64,000 nt of DNA from Rhizobium etli CFN 42. Lineage in GTDB: Bacteria; Pseudomonadota; Alphaproteobacteria; Rhizobiales; Rhizobiaceae. The translations under genes were made by a program, and so were the position numbers. The stretch's first letter is position 1. Each line of letters begins with the position of its first letter. The DNA lies in assembly GCF_000092045.1 (NCBI RefSeq), contig NC_007766.1:310001-374000 (forward strand), read 5' to 3'. A model generated the notes under the pieces. That model saw nothing but the letters and a program-made list of their open reading frames with translations, searched no databases and was not told where the DNA came from. Below are positions 9,728 to 18,680 of the stretch, piece after piece.

Positions 9728-9763
9728 GGTTGACCTCTTGCTCTCAACGGCAGCTGCTATATA

Positions 9764-9785
9764 ATTGACTGACGGATTAGTCAAT
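9764..9785. promoter_or_regulatory. TetR operator overlapping a -10 box between the pump operon and its regulator
   Basis: Perfect inverted repeat ATTGACT-N8-AGTCAAT in the divergent gap. A TATAAT hexamer at 9760-9765 overlaps its left edge. Position, symmetry and length suit a TetR dimer pair repressing both the pump operon and its own gene. Confidence 0.75.
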
Positions 9786-9839
9786 GAAACTTTCACGACA
9801 ACGACGGCGGGCAATCAAGTCAAGGCAGGCGAGGCACGA

Positions 9840-10472
9840 ATGGCGGCTCAGAAGAAACTCACGCGCGCGGAACAGAAGGCGCTGCGACCCATCCAGATCC
9901 TGGATGCCGCATTCGAGGAATTCGTCAGAAACGGGTTCGCCGGCGCCCGCGTCGACGACATCGCAGACAGGGTCGGCGTCACCAAGGGCACGGTCTATGT
10001 CTACTTCGAGACGAAGGAAAAGCTCTTCGAAGCCATGATCAGCCACTTCTCCGTCCCCTTTCAGGAACTGCTCCAAATCACCGCTGGCCTCGGCGGCAGC
10101 GCCACCGACAGGCTGATGTCCATTCTCGGTCTACTTTACGACCAAATCGCGGAGGATCGTACAACCCGCGAATTGACACGGCTGGTCATTTCGGAAGGAC
10201 AGCGGTTCCCCGACCTGATCGATCGCCACCACGACCAGTTCATAGCGCCGATTATCGCCAGGATCGACGCTCTCATCCTGGAAGGCGTTGCGTCAGGGGA
10301 ATTTCGCGAAATTCCCGTCGAATTCTCCGACATCGTGGTCGCGCCGATTCTGACGACGACGGTTCTGCGGTTGATCTTCGACGATCGCCGCGTGCCGACG
10401 CCTAGCAAGGACGCCTTCATGCGAGCCTATTTCGACCTGCTGTTCAACGGGCTGCTTGCCGAACGTCGCTGA
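9840..10472 (+). CDS. TetR/AcrR-family transcriptional repressor of the efflux operon
   Basis: A 210-residue protein from the ATG at 9840, which has an AGGCGAGG ribosome site. The N-terminal HTH is typical: ILDAAFEEFVRNGFAGARVDDIADRVGVTKGTVYVYFETKEKLFEAM, with the recognition helix ending in the family signature YVYFETKE. The C-terminal 140 residues are a helical ligand-binding and dimerisation domain of the TetR_C type. Divergent placement next to adaptor 1 and the palindrome at 9764-9785 make it the likely local repressor, released when a pump substrate binds. An upstream start at 9765 would lie inside the operator and is unlikely. Confidence 0.9.
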   Translation: MAAQKKLTRAEQKALRPIQILDAAFEEFVRNGFAGARVDDIADRVGVTKGTVYVYFETKEKLFEAMISHFSVPFQELLQITAGLGGSATDRLMSILGLLYDQIAEDRTTRELTRLVISEGQRFPDLIDRHHDQFIAPIIARIDALILEGVASGEFREIPVEFSDIVVAPILTTTVLRLIFDDRRVPTPSKDAFMRAYFDLLFNGLLAERR

Positions 10473-10584
10473 TTGCGGATGACGAAAATATCAACGCAAG
10501 CACATGGCTTTTCTAAAGTCTTTATGTGAAAACATCGAGTTAGCTTATGCTTCGAAGGTACGATCTGAATTCCTGGCGGAAAAA

Positions 10585-11622
10585 GTGGAACGTAAAGTCA
10601 ATCTCAAAGATGTCGCACGCGATGCCGAAGTGTCGCTGAGCACGGCCTCGCACGCCCTGAACGGCACTGCGCCGCTGACGATCGAAGTGCGGGAAAGAGT
10701 TCTGGATTCGGCAAAACGTCTCGGTTATCTCGACCGCCGGAGAAAGAAGGCGACGATCGCCGCCTTGCACGTTCTGCTTCTCGCCATTCCTCACGATGCC
10801 GCGCCGGAGAGCGATCTCAATCTGGTGAGCTGGACGATTCTCAATGGTCTTCGCAGGGAATGCGAGCGTCGCGGCATCCGCATCGTGCCCTACGTCAGCA
10901 GCGGCCGGCGCATCGACGGCGCCGAGGTCAGGCAGATCGCCATATCAGAACGCGCTGATGGCATCGTGGTGCTGAATGATGATCAGCCCGAACTCATCCG
11001 CAGCCTCGCCTCGGCGGATATGCCCGTCGTCATCGTCAACGGCGAGGATCCCGCCATGCTGGTCGATACGGTGACACCTGAAAACCGCTTCGGCGCACGG
11101 CTCGGAATCGAGCACCTCCTGGCGCTTGGCCACCGCCGGATCCTGCATCTGACCTGGAAGGGCCGCACGACCATCCAGCGCCGGTATGACGGTTTTTCCG
11201 ATGCCTATTTCGCCGCACAGCTTCCCGTGCCGAAGGATATGATCATCGAGGCGGAGGGATATGAGCCCCGGCATGGCGAAGCGGCCATCAATGCGCTGCT
11301 CCATCGCGACCCCACGCTGAAAGGCGCAACCGCCGTCTTCTGCGCGGCCGACAATCTGGCGCTCGGCTGCCTGAAGGCATTGGCCGATCGCGATATACGC
11401 GTTCCCGACGCAATATCCGTGCTCGGCTTCGACGACATCGTTCCCGGCGAGTTCAGTCGCCCGCCGCTGTCCACCGTGAGCGTGCCGACCGACCGTCTCG
11501 GCGCGGCAGCGCTCGCGCTCATCGAACAGCGGTTGATTGCCAATGATCCGCAGCGGCCGGCTCATCGTCTGGAGCTCGGCTGCCATCTCGTCCTGCGGGG
11601 CAGCATCGCACCGCCGCGCTAA
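10585..11622 (+). CDS. LacI/GalR-family transcriptional regulator
   Basis: A LacI-type protein of about 345 residues. The HTH begins directly (VNLKDVARDAEVSLSTASHAL), followed by the hinge helix (ERVLDSAKRLGYL) and a periplasmic-binding-protein-like effector domain with the usual late motifs (AVFCAADNLALGCLKAL, ISVLGFDDI, PPLSTVSVP). The start is uncertain: a GTG at 10585 gives MERKVNLKDVA, the usual LacI spacing to the HTH; an ATG at 10504 would add 27 residues. LacI proteins normally control a sugar pathway next door. Here the neighbours are TetR and AraC regulator genes, with no transporter or enzyme, so the target is unknown and may lie elsewhere. Confidence 0.85.
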   Translation: MERKVNLKDVARDAEVSLSTASHALNGTAPLTIEVRERVLDSAKRLGYLDRRRKKATIAALHVLLLAIPHDAAPESDLNLVSWTILNGLRRECERRGIRIVPYVSSGRRIDGAEVRQIAISERADGIVVLNDDQPELIRSLASADMPVVIVNGEDPAMLVDTVTPENRFGARLGIEHLLALGHRRILHLTWKGRTTIQRRYDGFSDAYFAAQLPVPKDMIIEAEGYEPRHGEAAINALLHRDPTLKGATAVFCAADNLALGCLKALADRDIRVPDAISVLGFDDIVPGEFSRPPLSTVSVPTDRLGAAALALIEQRLIANDPQRPAHRLELGCHLVLRGSIAPPR

Positions 11623-11662
11623 AATGCCGGAAGAGCCAGCCTCTCGAGCTCCTAAGCTCACC

Positions 11663-12667
11663 TCAGCGCAAGCGCTCAGCCCGCAGCCGTGTATCGCGCG
11701 GGCTTTCTCCAAAGGTGCTGCGGTAAATGATGGAGAACCTGCCCGCGTGGGCAAAACCCCAGATCGCGCAGATTTCGCGGACGGATTGCTGGTTCGTCGG
11801 ATCCCGCAACTGCTCGCGTGCCGCCTGCAGCCGGATCGTGCGGAGGTAACCGGCCGGCGACGTTCCCCTGAAGGCCTTGAAGCCCGTTTGCAGCGCACGA
11901 AGGGAAACCCCGACATCATCGGCGACCATCGTCATGGTGAGAGGTTCCGCGATATTGGCATGCATGTAGTCGATAGCGCGTCGGACATGCCAAGGTGCAA
12001 TCAACGATACTTTCTTTTTTTCCAGATGATCGGAAAACCGATGCCGGCCAAATCGGATCACGAGGTGAGCAAGAGTTTCGCTCATCGCGGCTGCGGCAAG
12101 AGGCGAAGATAGCAACGGACCGGCGCCGCGCATGCCCTGCACGATCGTCTGGAGCAGATTGCCGATGAGTTGGCCCGGCTGCGTCGCGCGATCCAGGATC
12201 GGGTCGAGACCGAACGACTCCGATAGGGGCTTTTCCACCAGCGAGGCGAGGACCCTTTTCATAACCTTCCAGTCCAGAAAAAGGGCGTCCGAGCGGTGCG
12301 GTCCTCCCTGGACCACACGATCGCCGACTTCGTGATTGTTGGCCATGAGAAAGTAACCGGCGCCACTTTCGACCGTTCTCTTTCCTATCGACAGTCGAAA
12401 AGAGCCTGTGTGCGGCATAAAAAACGCGAGATGCTGGGGAGACTCATCAAGCGTCCGGATCGTCCAGGAACTCTGATAGACCGAATGAAGCACCGTGAGC
12501 GCCTCAGTCCTTCTCAGATCCGCGGCCCAGGCGAATTTTCGGTCATCCTTCAACGGCTGTGCGCCGAAAACGCCGTAACCAGCCGTAAAGGCCTGAACCA
12601 TTGATTCGAAGCTGGTGCCTCCATGCGTGGGCTCGAATCCGTACCCCCCATGCTCGGCAATTGCCAT
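11663..12667 (-). CDS. AraC-family transcriptional regulator
   Basis: The C-terminal 100 residues form a two-HTH AraC DNA-binding domain: AIDYMHANIAEPLTMTMVADDVGVSLRALQTGFKAF for the first helix pair, then SVREICAIWGFAHAGRFSIIYRSTFGESPRDTR for the second. The N-terminal 200 residues resemble the AraC_binding_2 (cupin-like) sensor domain. The start is a judgement: ATG at 12667 has a GGGAG five to seven bases upstream and gives 334 residues; ATG at 12691 is an alternative; longer versions would run into the divergent ROK gene. It faces that gene across 192 bases. No ligand or target can be named. Confidence 0.8.
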   Translation of the reverse strand: MAIAEHGGYGFEPTHGGTSFESMVQAFTAGYGVFGAQPLKDDRKFAWAADLRRTEALTVLHSVYQSSWTIRTLDESPQHLAFFMPHTGSFRLSIGKRTVESGAGYFLMANNHEVGDRVVQGGPHRSDALFLDWKVMKRVLASLVEKPLSESFGLDPILDRATQPGQLIGNLLQTIVQGMRGAGPLLSSPLAAAAMSETLAHLVIRFGRHRFSDHLEKKKVSLIAPWHVRRAIDYMHANIAEPLTMTMVADDVGVSLRALQTGFKAFRGTSPAGYLRTIRLQAAREQLRDPTNQQSVREICAIWGFAHAGRFSIIYRSTFGESPRDTRLRAERLR

Positions 12668-12859
12668 TTTCTCCCGTCTTAACGCATCCATGCCGCTCGG
12701 TTCTTTTCTTCTGCCGCCTGACATCATCGCGACTGGTCTGGCCAATCTTGATGGGTTAAGCAGGACCGGCAAAACCACGGATGATTTCGTTGCCCCGCAG
12801 AAGCAAAGCGTCCCCTCCACCTGCTTCACACCTACAGTGTAAATCAATATGTTTGGAAA

Positions 12860-14011
12860 ATGAAGTACGCTCCGCTGGACCACGTCGCCCCACACTTCCT
12901 GCGAGACACAGAGCCCGCGAGAGTAGCCTCCCGTAACGAACGGGACCTTTTGCGGTTGATCTGGAAGTCGCCCGGCATCGAGCGCTCCAGCCTGACCGAT
13001 CCACTCGATCTCACCCAGCAATCGCTGCACAGAATCGTCGGCCGGCTTCATGATCGGGGAATGGTCGCCTTTTCCCAATCGGAAAACCGGCGCCCCGGTC
13101 CACCAAGCCCGGAGCTGACACTGCGAAGGGAGTGGTGTCTGACGCTCGGCATCTCCATCAATGTCGGAACGATTGGCCTTTGCCTCATGGGTTTCGGCGA
13201 ACCATTGGACAAAATGGAAATTCCCCAGGCCGGCTCGTCGCTATCCCTTGAAATGGAGCGGATCGAAGCAGCGGTCGAACAGATCCTCGCCCGGCGCAGC
13301 GCCAAGCGGCGCGACATCCTCGGCGTCGGCCTCGCAGTCTCCGGCCATCGCATGCTGGATACGGCTTTCAATTGTCCCCTGCCGCTCGCCCATTGGTCGC
13401 TGATCGACCTGGCGCCATTGCTTGGGGAGCGGCTTGGCCTGCCGGTCTGGGCAGACAATGTCGCCAGGACTGCGGCCTTGGCGGAAGCAATTTTCGGCGT
13501 CGGGCGTGACGTTGCCGATTTTGCCTATATCGCCCACCTTCATGGCTATGGCGGCGGCCTTGTCTCCGGCGGCATGCCGTTTCGCGGCAGTTTCGGAAAT
13601 GCCGGCGAAATCTCCGTTCTCTTCGGGCGTCAGGACTACGACGATCGCCCCGCTCTCAACCAGCTGCTCGAACATCTTCGCGCCAAAGGGCGCGTGGGCC
13701 TGACCCTGAGGGATCTGAAGAACGAAAATCTAGTGGAGTGGGACGGTGTCGAGGAATGGATCGACCGCGTCACTCCGGCCCACAACCGAGCCATCAATGC
13801 GATCTGCGCGATCTTCGACCCGGCATTGATCGTGCTTGGCGGCGAGCTTCCACATTCACTTGCGAGAATGCTGATCGAACGCACCGAATTCAACAATCTG
13901 CCTCGGCATGGCGCATTGCGCGACGTTCCGGGGCTGGCCGTGGCGAATATCATCGACGCCCCCGGCGCGATCGGCGCAGCCCTGATCCCGCTCTTCGAAA
14001 CTGTTCTGTGA
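12860..14011 (+). CDS. ROK-family transcriptional regulator (NagC/XylR-like)
   Basis: A 383-residue protein with an N-terminal MarR/winged-HTH segment (ERDLLRLIWKSPGIERSSL to HRIVGRLHDRGMVAF, about residues 28-72) and a ROK sugar-kinase-like domain from about residue 90. GNAGEIS near residue 250 matches the ROK signature, but the zinc ligands (CxCGxxGCxE) that follow it in active ROK kinases and NagC are absent. A regulatory rather than catalytic role is therefore likely. It lies convergent to glycan locus A, separated by a strong bidirectional hairpin, and is the natural candidate regulator of that locus. The two palindromes at 22334 and 22475 could be its sites. Confidence 0.85.
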   Translation: MKYAPLDHVAPHFLRDTEPARVASRNERDLLRLIWKSPGIERSSLTDPLDLTQQSLHRIVGRLHDRGMVAFSQSENRRPGPPSPELTLRREWCLTLGISINVGTIGLCLMGFGEPLDKMEIPQAGSSLSLEMERIEAAVEQILARRSAKRRDILGVGLAVSGHRMLDTAFNCPLPLAHWSLIDLAPLLGERLGLPVWADNVARTAALAEAIFGVGRDVADFAYIAHLHGYGGGLVSGGMPFRGSFGNAGEISVLFGRQDYDDRPALNQLLEHLRAKGRVGLTLRDLKNENLVEWDGVEEWIDRVTPAHNRAINAICAIFDPALIVLGGELPHSLARMLIERTEFNNLPRHGALRDVPGLAVANIIDAPGAIGAALIPLFETVL

Positions 14012-14056
14012 TCGCGGCTCAGGCAGCCAACCCGCCCCGCTTCCCTCTAAAGAGGA

Positions 14057-14094
14057 CTGAAGCGCACCGCAGGACCAGGTGCGGTGCGCTTCAG
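14057..14094. terminator. Strong bidirectional hairpin between convergent ROK and permease genes
   Basis: Perfect 14-bp stem CTGAAGCGCACCGC / GCGGTGCGCTTCAG with a 10-base loop, centred in the 165-base convergent gap. The position suits termination of both transcripts. Confidence 0.75.
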
Positions 14095-14176
14095 CTGGCG
14101 CGAGATGGGAAGGCAGTCTTCAATGCTTGGGAGGTTTGCTCATCTCGACCCCAATCGGGGCTGCGCCAGGCTTCGT

Positions 14177-15223
14177 TCACTTCATTCCCGTACCGGCAAT
14201 GCCCGTGGTGATGTATTTCTGCAGGAACAGGAAGACGACGGTGACGGGCAACAGGCTGAGGAAGGTCATCGCCAGGATATAGTGCCACTGCACCGAGAAC
14301 TCTCCCTGGAAGGCGTTGAGACCGACCTGCAGGGTGAAATTCTCGCGGCTGTTGAGGACGATGAGCGGCCAGAGGAAATCGTTCCAGCGCCAGAGCACGG
14401 AAAAGATCGCCAGCACCGCAAGCGCCGGCGCCGTCAGCGGCAGGATGATCCGCCAGAAGATGCAGAATTCGCTCGCCGCATCGACGCGCGCCGCCTCGAT
14501 CAGCTCGTCGGGTATGGTCAGCATGTATTGCCGCAGCAGGAACACGGCCGTCGGAGAGGCGACGGTCGGCAGGATGACGCCCCAGAGATTATCGGCAAGC
14601 CCGACCCCCACGATGACGAGATAGGCCGGAACCATGACGACGGCGAGCGGGATCATCAAGGTCGAGATGATGATGACGAACACAGTCGTGTCGCCCCGAA
14701 ATTTGTATTTCGACAGCGCAAAAGCAGCCATGGCGTTGACGATCAGCGTCAGCAGCGTGGCAACCACGGTGACGAAGACCGAATTCTTCAGGAAGGTCAG
14801 GAAGTTGAAGCGCGTCAGCGGATCGGTGTAGTTCTCGGTGGCAACCGTCAGATGCTGGACCGGCGTGATCCCCTTCACGTCGACACCGACCGGTTGCCCC
14901 GGATTTGCAGGATCGACCATCTGCGCCTTGAGACCGATGCGCCGCACCATGGCCATTTCACGTTGCCGGCCGTCAATCGTTACGTTCCAAAGGCTGAGCG
15001 GCTTGTCGAATCCGGGCACGGTCTGTTCCACGGCGGCCCGGGGAAGCAGCGACGGTGGAAAGCGGGTGATCTCGGCCGCGGGCTTCAGTGAGGAAAGGCC
15101 TGCCCAGAGGACGGGAATGAGCACGGCTAGCGTTCCGCCGATCAACCAGACCCAGGACAAAACGTCGGTAATATCGATGCGCCCGGCCCGGCGTGTGCGT
15201 GAGAGAAAACTGATCGGGCTCAT
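14177..15223 (-). CDS. Carbohydrate ABC transporter permease, MalG-type (locus A)
   Basis: A 348-residue permease from the ATG at 15223, one base after the stop of the partner permease. It has six predicted membrane helices and the cytoplasmic EAA loop (EAARVDAASEFCIFWR), which docks onto the ATPase, and ends TTGIAGTGMK like other MalG relatives. Between helix 1 and helix 2 it carries an unusually long periplasmic segment of about 80 residues (SSLKPAAEITRFPP to TENYTDPLTRFNF), longer than in most CUT1 permeases. It is the last gene of the locus A operon, which runs 840-residue protein, GH105, GH28, ATPase, MalF-type, MalG-type. Confidence 0.92.
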   Translation of the reverse strand: MSPISFLSRTRRAGRIDITDVLSWVWLIGGTLAVLIPVLWAGLSSLKPAAEITRFPPSLLPRAAVEQTVPGFDKPLSLWNVTIDGRQREMAMVRRIGLKAQMVDPANPGQPVGVDVKGITPVQHLTVATENYTDPLTRFNFLTFLKNSVFVTVVATLLTLIVNAMAAFALSKYKFRGDTTVFVIIISTLMIPLAVVMVPAYLVIVGVGLADNLWGVILPTVASPTAVFLLRQYMLTIPDELIEAARVDAASEFCIFWRIILPLTAPALAVLAIFSVLWRWNDFLWPLIVLNSRENFTLQVGLNAFQGEFSVQWHYILAMTFLSLLPVTVVFLFLQKYITTGIAGTGMK

Positions 15224-15224
15224 C

Positions 15225-16220
15225 TCAGGACTCCATTCGCTTGCCGAGGCGCAGCTGTATGAGGGTGAGGACCAGAAGCACCAGACCCATGAGAACCGAT
15301 GCGGCGGAGGCAAGCCCGAAGAGACGGAGATCGCTGCCGAAGGCCATCTGGTAGATATATTGGACGATGAAGCTGTTGGCCGTGCCCGGGCCGCCGCCAT
15401 TGGTCAGAACCCAGGCCTCGTCAAAGATCTGCACCGACTTGATCATCAGAAGGATGAATACGACGAGCAGGTTCGGAGCAAGAAGCGGCAGCGTGATCCT
15501 GAACAGTGTGCGGCGCGGTGAAGCGGCATCGATGGACGCGGCCTCGTAGAGATCTTTGGGGATTGCCTGGAGGCCGGCGAGCAGGATCAGCGTGTAAAAG
15601 CCCATATGGAACCAGACCGACACGACGACCACGAAAAAGCGCGACCAGCCAACATCGAGCAGGAAGATCTCGGGGGGAACGCCAAGCATCTGAAAGAAGG
15701 CGTTCAGCAGGCCGTTGCGATCGAGGAACCACTTCCAGATCAGGCCGATGACCACGGGAGAAAGCAGAACGGGATAGAAGAACATCGCCCGGAAGAAGCC
15801 ACGCGCGAAGATCGCCCGATTGAGGATCAACGCCGTGATCAGCGCCACCAGCAATGTAGCGACGACATTAAAGGCCACGAACCAAAGAGTGTTCCACACC
15901 GCCGTCCAGAACAGCGATTCCTGGCAGGTTCCAGGCTGAAGGTAATTGCCGCAGGAAAGCAGGGTGCGGAAGTTGTCGAGACCGACGAACGGCCGGTCGG
16001 AGACGAAGAGATTGGTGCCGCCGGTGAAGGCGTAGCCGACGGCGATCGCGATGGGAAGGAACGTGAAGATTCCAAACAGGATGAGGTTCGGCGCCAGGAA
16101 CAGCCATGGCATCCGCTTGCGGCCGAACAGACGCTCGATCGCATTCATGGGCGCCTCGACCACCCTCATCGCCGTTTCACCTGTCTGAGACAGCAATGTA
16201 CCGGCCGTGATCTCTGCCAT
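15225..16220 (-). CDS. Carbohydrate ABC transporter permease, MalF-type (locus A)
   Basis: A 331-residue permease from the ATG at 16220, which sits one base after the ATPase stop codon. Six membrane helices are visible, with WLFLAPNLILFGIFTFLPIA as the first. The EAA loop reads EAASIDAASPRRTLFR. The sequence after it (GGPGTANSFIVQYIYQ) is typical of CUT1-family MalF proteins. It forms the heterodimeric channel with the downstream MalG-type gene. A longer frame to 16304 would overlap the ATPase gene and is rejected. Confidence 0.92.
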   Translation of the reverse strand: MAEITAGTLLSQTGETAMRVVEAPMNAIERLFGRKRMPWLFLAPNLILFGIFTFLPIAIAVGYAFTGGTNLFVSDRPFVGLDNFRTLLSCGNYLQPGTCQESLFWTAVWNTLWFVAFNVVATLLVALITALILNRAIFARGFFRAMFFYPVLLSPVVIGLIWKWFLDRNGLLNAFFQMLGVPPEIFLLDVGWSRFFVVVVSVWFHMGFYTLILLAGLQAIPKDLYEAASIDAASPRRTLFRITLPLLAPNLLVVFILLMIKSVQIFDEAWVLTNGGGPGTANSFIVQYIYQMAFGSDLRLFGLASAASVLMGLVLLVLTLIQLRLGKRMES

Positions 16221-16221
16221 G

Positions 16222-17328
16222 TCAGCGCCTCCCCTGCCCGGACCGTCGGCCAAAGGCCAGGCCGCTTTCGGGATCGAACAGATGAACGCGGGCGGGATCT
16301 GCATCGATCAAGATACGGTCGCCCGAAACCGGCGCGAAATGGCCGACTTCATGGATGATGATCTGGTCATCTTGCCCGGCGAGATTGCCGTAGACATAGG
16401 TCTCGGTCCCGAGCCCCTCGTGATATTGCACGACGAACGGCAGGCCCCGCTCGCCGGATCGGGTGAAATGCGCGGGCCGGATACCGACCACAACCGCCTG
16501 ACCGACCGCAATGCCGGCGGGATCGACATTGCTGACGATCGTGCCGCCATTGCCGACATCGACGACGACGCCGTTTTCGCCGACGCCCGAGACCCTGCCC
16601 TTGATGATGTTCATGCGCGGCGAGCCGAGGAAACCGGCGACGAAGAGATTGCGCGGATGATCGAAGAGCTCCAGCGGTGCCCCGACCTGCTCGACCCGAC
16701 CGGCGCGCAAAACGACGATCTTGTCGGCCATGGTCATCGCCTCGACCTGATCGTGGGTAACGTAGATCATCGTCGTCTTGATGTCACGATGGAGCTTGGT
16801 GATCTCGGCCCGGGTCTGGACACGCAGCGCCGCATCGAGGTTCGACAGCGGCTCGTCGAAGAGGAAGATGTCGGGCTCGCGCACGATCGCCCGGCCGATC
16901 GCCACGCGCTGGCGCTGGCCGCCCGAAAGCTGCTTCGGACGCCGGTCGAGATAGGGTTCGATAGCCAGCATTCTGGCCGCCTCGGCAATGCGGGCCTCTA
17001 TTTCAGCCCGCTTGAACTTCAGATTTTCCAGACCGAAGGCTAGATTCTTGCGCACGCTCATATGCGGATAGAGCGCATAGGACTGGAAGACCATCGCGAT
17101 TTTGCGCTCGGCCGGCGACAGTGCGCTGACGTCCTTGCCACCGATCGCAATTGCGCCCGAGGTCACCTCCTCAAGGCCCGCAATGACGCGCAGCAGGGTC
17201 GACTTGCCGCAGCCCGACGGTCCGACAAAGACGACGAACTCGCCGTCCTTGATGTCGAGTTCGACGTCATGCAGGATTTTGACGGCGCCATACGACTTGT
17301 TGACGGTGGAAAGTTTCAGTTCTGCCAT
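16222..17328 (-). CDS. Sugar ABC transporter ATPase, UgpC/MalK/MsmX type (locus A)
   Basis: A 368-residue ATPase with Walker A (GPSGCGKST, about residues 36-44), the signature LSGGQRQRVAIGRA (about 133-146), Walker B (IFLFDEPLSNLD) and a switch histidine in YVTHDQVEAM. A C-terminal TOBE/OB regulatory domain of about 130 residues marks the MalK-UgpC subgroup. It powers the locus A importer. Its start overlaps the end of the GH28-like gene by 13 bases. Because locus B lacks an ATPase, this protein is one of two local candidates to energise that transporter too. Confidence 0.95.
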   Translation of the reverse strand: MAELKLSTVNKSYGAVKILHDVELDIKDGEFVVFVGPSGCGKSTLLRVIAGLEEVTSGAIAIGGKDVSALSPAERKIAMVFQSYALYPHMSVRKNLAFGLENLKFKRAEIEARIAEAARMLAIEPYLDRRPKQLSGGQRQRVAIGRAIVREPDIFLFDEPLSNLDAALRVQTRAEITKLHRDIKTTMIYVTHDQVEAMTMADKIVVLRAGRVEQVGAPLELFDHPRNLFVAGFLGSPRMNIIKGRVSGVGENGVVVDVGNGGTIVSNVDPAGIAVGQAVVVGIRPAHFTRSGERGLPFVVQYHEGLGTETYVYGNLAGQDDQIIIHEVGHFAPVSGDRILIDADPARVHLFDPESGLAFGRRSGQGRR

Positions 17329-18680
17329 GCCCCACTCCCATCAGATGCCGTCGTTTCCATGACGACGTCGATTGCGTTCCAGCCTTGCGGCAGCGGTCCA
17401 GGCCTCGTGATCCGCACCTTGTTCATCGATATCCCGGCGACATCGGCCACGTAGACCGCCGGCATTCCGCCGGGATAGTCCTGCAGGCCGATCACCCGCC
17501 CGTCCGAACCCCGAGTCCAGGCATTGGCACGCCCGCCGCCATCGGCCTTCGGCGCGAGGTCGGCATTCGTCGGGCGCAGATCGTAGGTCCGCCCGGTGCC
17601 GAGCTGCCCGGGCTGCTGATCGATGGCGATCCGGGCGAGGGATACGTTGCTGATGCCCGCCGGCGCAGCCGCGATTATGGTGATCGCCCCTTCCATGCGG
17701 CCGGTCACGTCTTCGACGACGAGATTTTCGACGGCGCCCGCAGGCCGCTCGGCGATCCGGTCGACGACATTGACGGTCAGCGCCTCCCCGGAGCCCCAGA
17801 AGCCATCCGGCGTTTCCCGGCACTCTACCGAAATCCTGGAAAACCTCACATTCGAGATCCGGCCGCCGTCGCGGGAAAATATGCCGAGCGCCCGGTTGGA
17901 AGACGAGACGCTGCAATCCTCAAACAGGACATTGGTGACATCGCCATGCGTTTCCGTGCCGATCTTCAACGCACAGCTCAAGCTCTGAACGAAACAGCGG
18001 CGCACGAGAATGTTCTCGCACCGGCCGATGGCCACACCTTCAGGACCGATGCTCGTCTTCAGGCATATGCCGTCGTCGGCCGTCGATATGTTACAGTCCT
18101 CAATGACGGCGCCGCGGCAGGCGTCGAGCACGATGCCGTCCGTATTGGGAAGGCGGCGATCGTTTTCGATGGTGACGCTGCGGACCGCGACATCGGTGCA
18201 GTTGACGAAATGCAGCGTCCACATCGGCGAGCGGCTGATGGTGACGGAACTGATCTCGACCTCGTCGCAGCCTTCGAGGACGACGACACGGGGACGGAAT
18301 TCGGCCGGAATGAAAGTTCCCACCGTCTCGTCGTCTCCTGTGATGAAGCTTTCGCAGCCGGCTTCGATGCGACCCTCCCCCGTCAGGCTGATGCGCCGCG
18401 CATCCCGCGCGACGATCATGCCTCGATCGGATTTTTCGGCGATCACCGAAACCGTTGTATGCGCGTAGGCCGCATAGTCGGGGACGGGCCGCAAGATCGC
18501 GCCGGCGGCAAGGTGCAGATCGACCCCGGAGCGCAGCCGGAGCCCCTGGCAGCGGTGGATGCCCGCCAGGAGCTCCAGGCGTCCGCCGCCGGAAGCCGAA
18601 AGAGTGTCGATCGCAGCCTGCAGGCCATCGGTATTATCGCCGTCGAACGCCTCGATCGCGACGCGGGAGGTGGTACTCAT
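17316..18680 (-). CDS. GH28-like right-handed beta-helix glycosidase (polygalacturonase fold)
   Basis: A 454-residue protein full of beta-helix repeats. GH28 motifs are present but altered: NTDG at about 179-182, TADDGICLKT around the catalytic aspartate pair (about 202-203), and SCALKIGTETHGD (about 235-247) where secreted polygalacturonases have a GHG motif. There is no signal peptide, so it should act in the cytoplasm on imported oligosaccharides. This fits an exo-acting enzyme on galacturonic-acid-containing oligomers rather than an extracellular pectinase. It overlaps the GH105 gene by 4 bases and the ATPase gene by 13, showing one operon. The substrate is inferred from family and neighbours only. 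Confidence 0.8.
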   Translation of the reverse strand: MSTTSRVAIEAFDGDNTDGLQAAIDTLSASGGGRLELLAGIHRCQGLRLRSGVDLHLAAGAILRPVPDYAAYAHTTVSVIAEKSDRGMIVARDARRISLTGEGRIEAGCESFITGDDETVGTFIPAEFRPRVVVLEGCDEVEISSVTISRSPMWTLHFVNCTDVAVRSVTIENDRRLPNTDGIVLDACRGAVIEDCNISTADDGICLKTSIGPEGVAIGRCENILVRRCFVQSLSCALKIGTETHGDVTNVLFEDCSVSSSNRALGIFSRDGGRISNVRFSRISVECRETPDGFWGSGEALTVNVVDRIAERPAGAVENLVVEDVTGRMEGAITIIAAAPAGISNVSLARIAIDQQPGQLGTGRTYDLRPTNADLAPKADGGGRANAWTRGSDGRVIGLQDYPGGMPAVYVADVAGISMNKVRITRPGPLPQGWNAIDVVMETTASDGSGAWQN

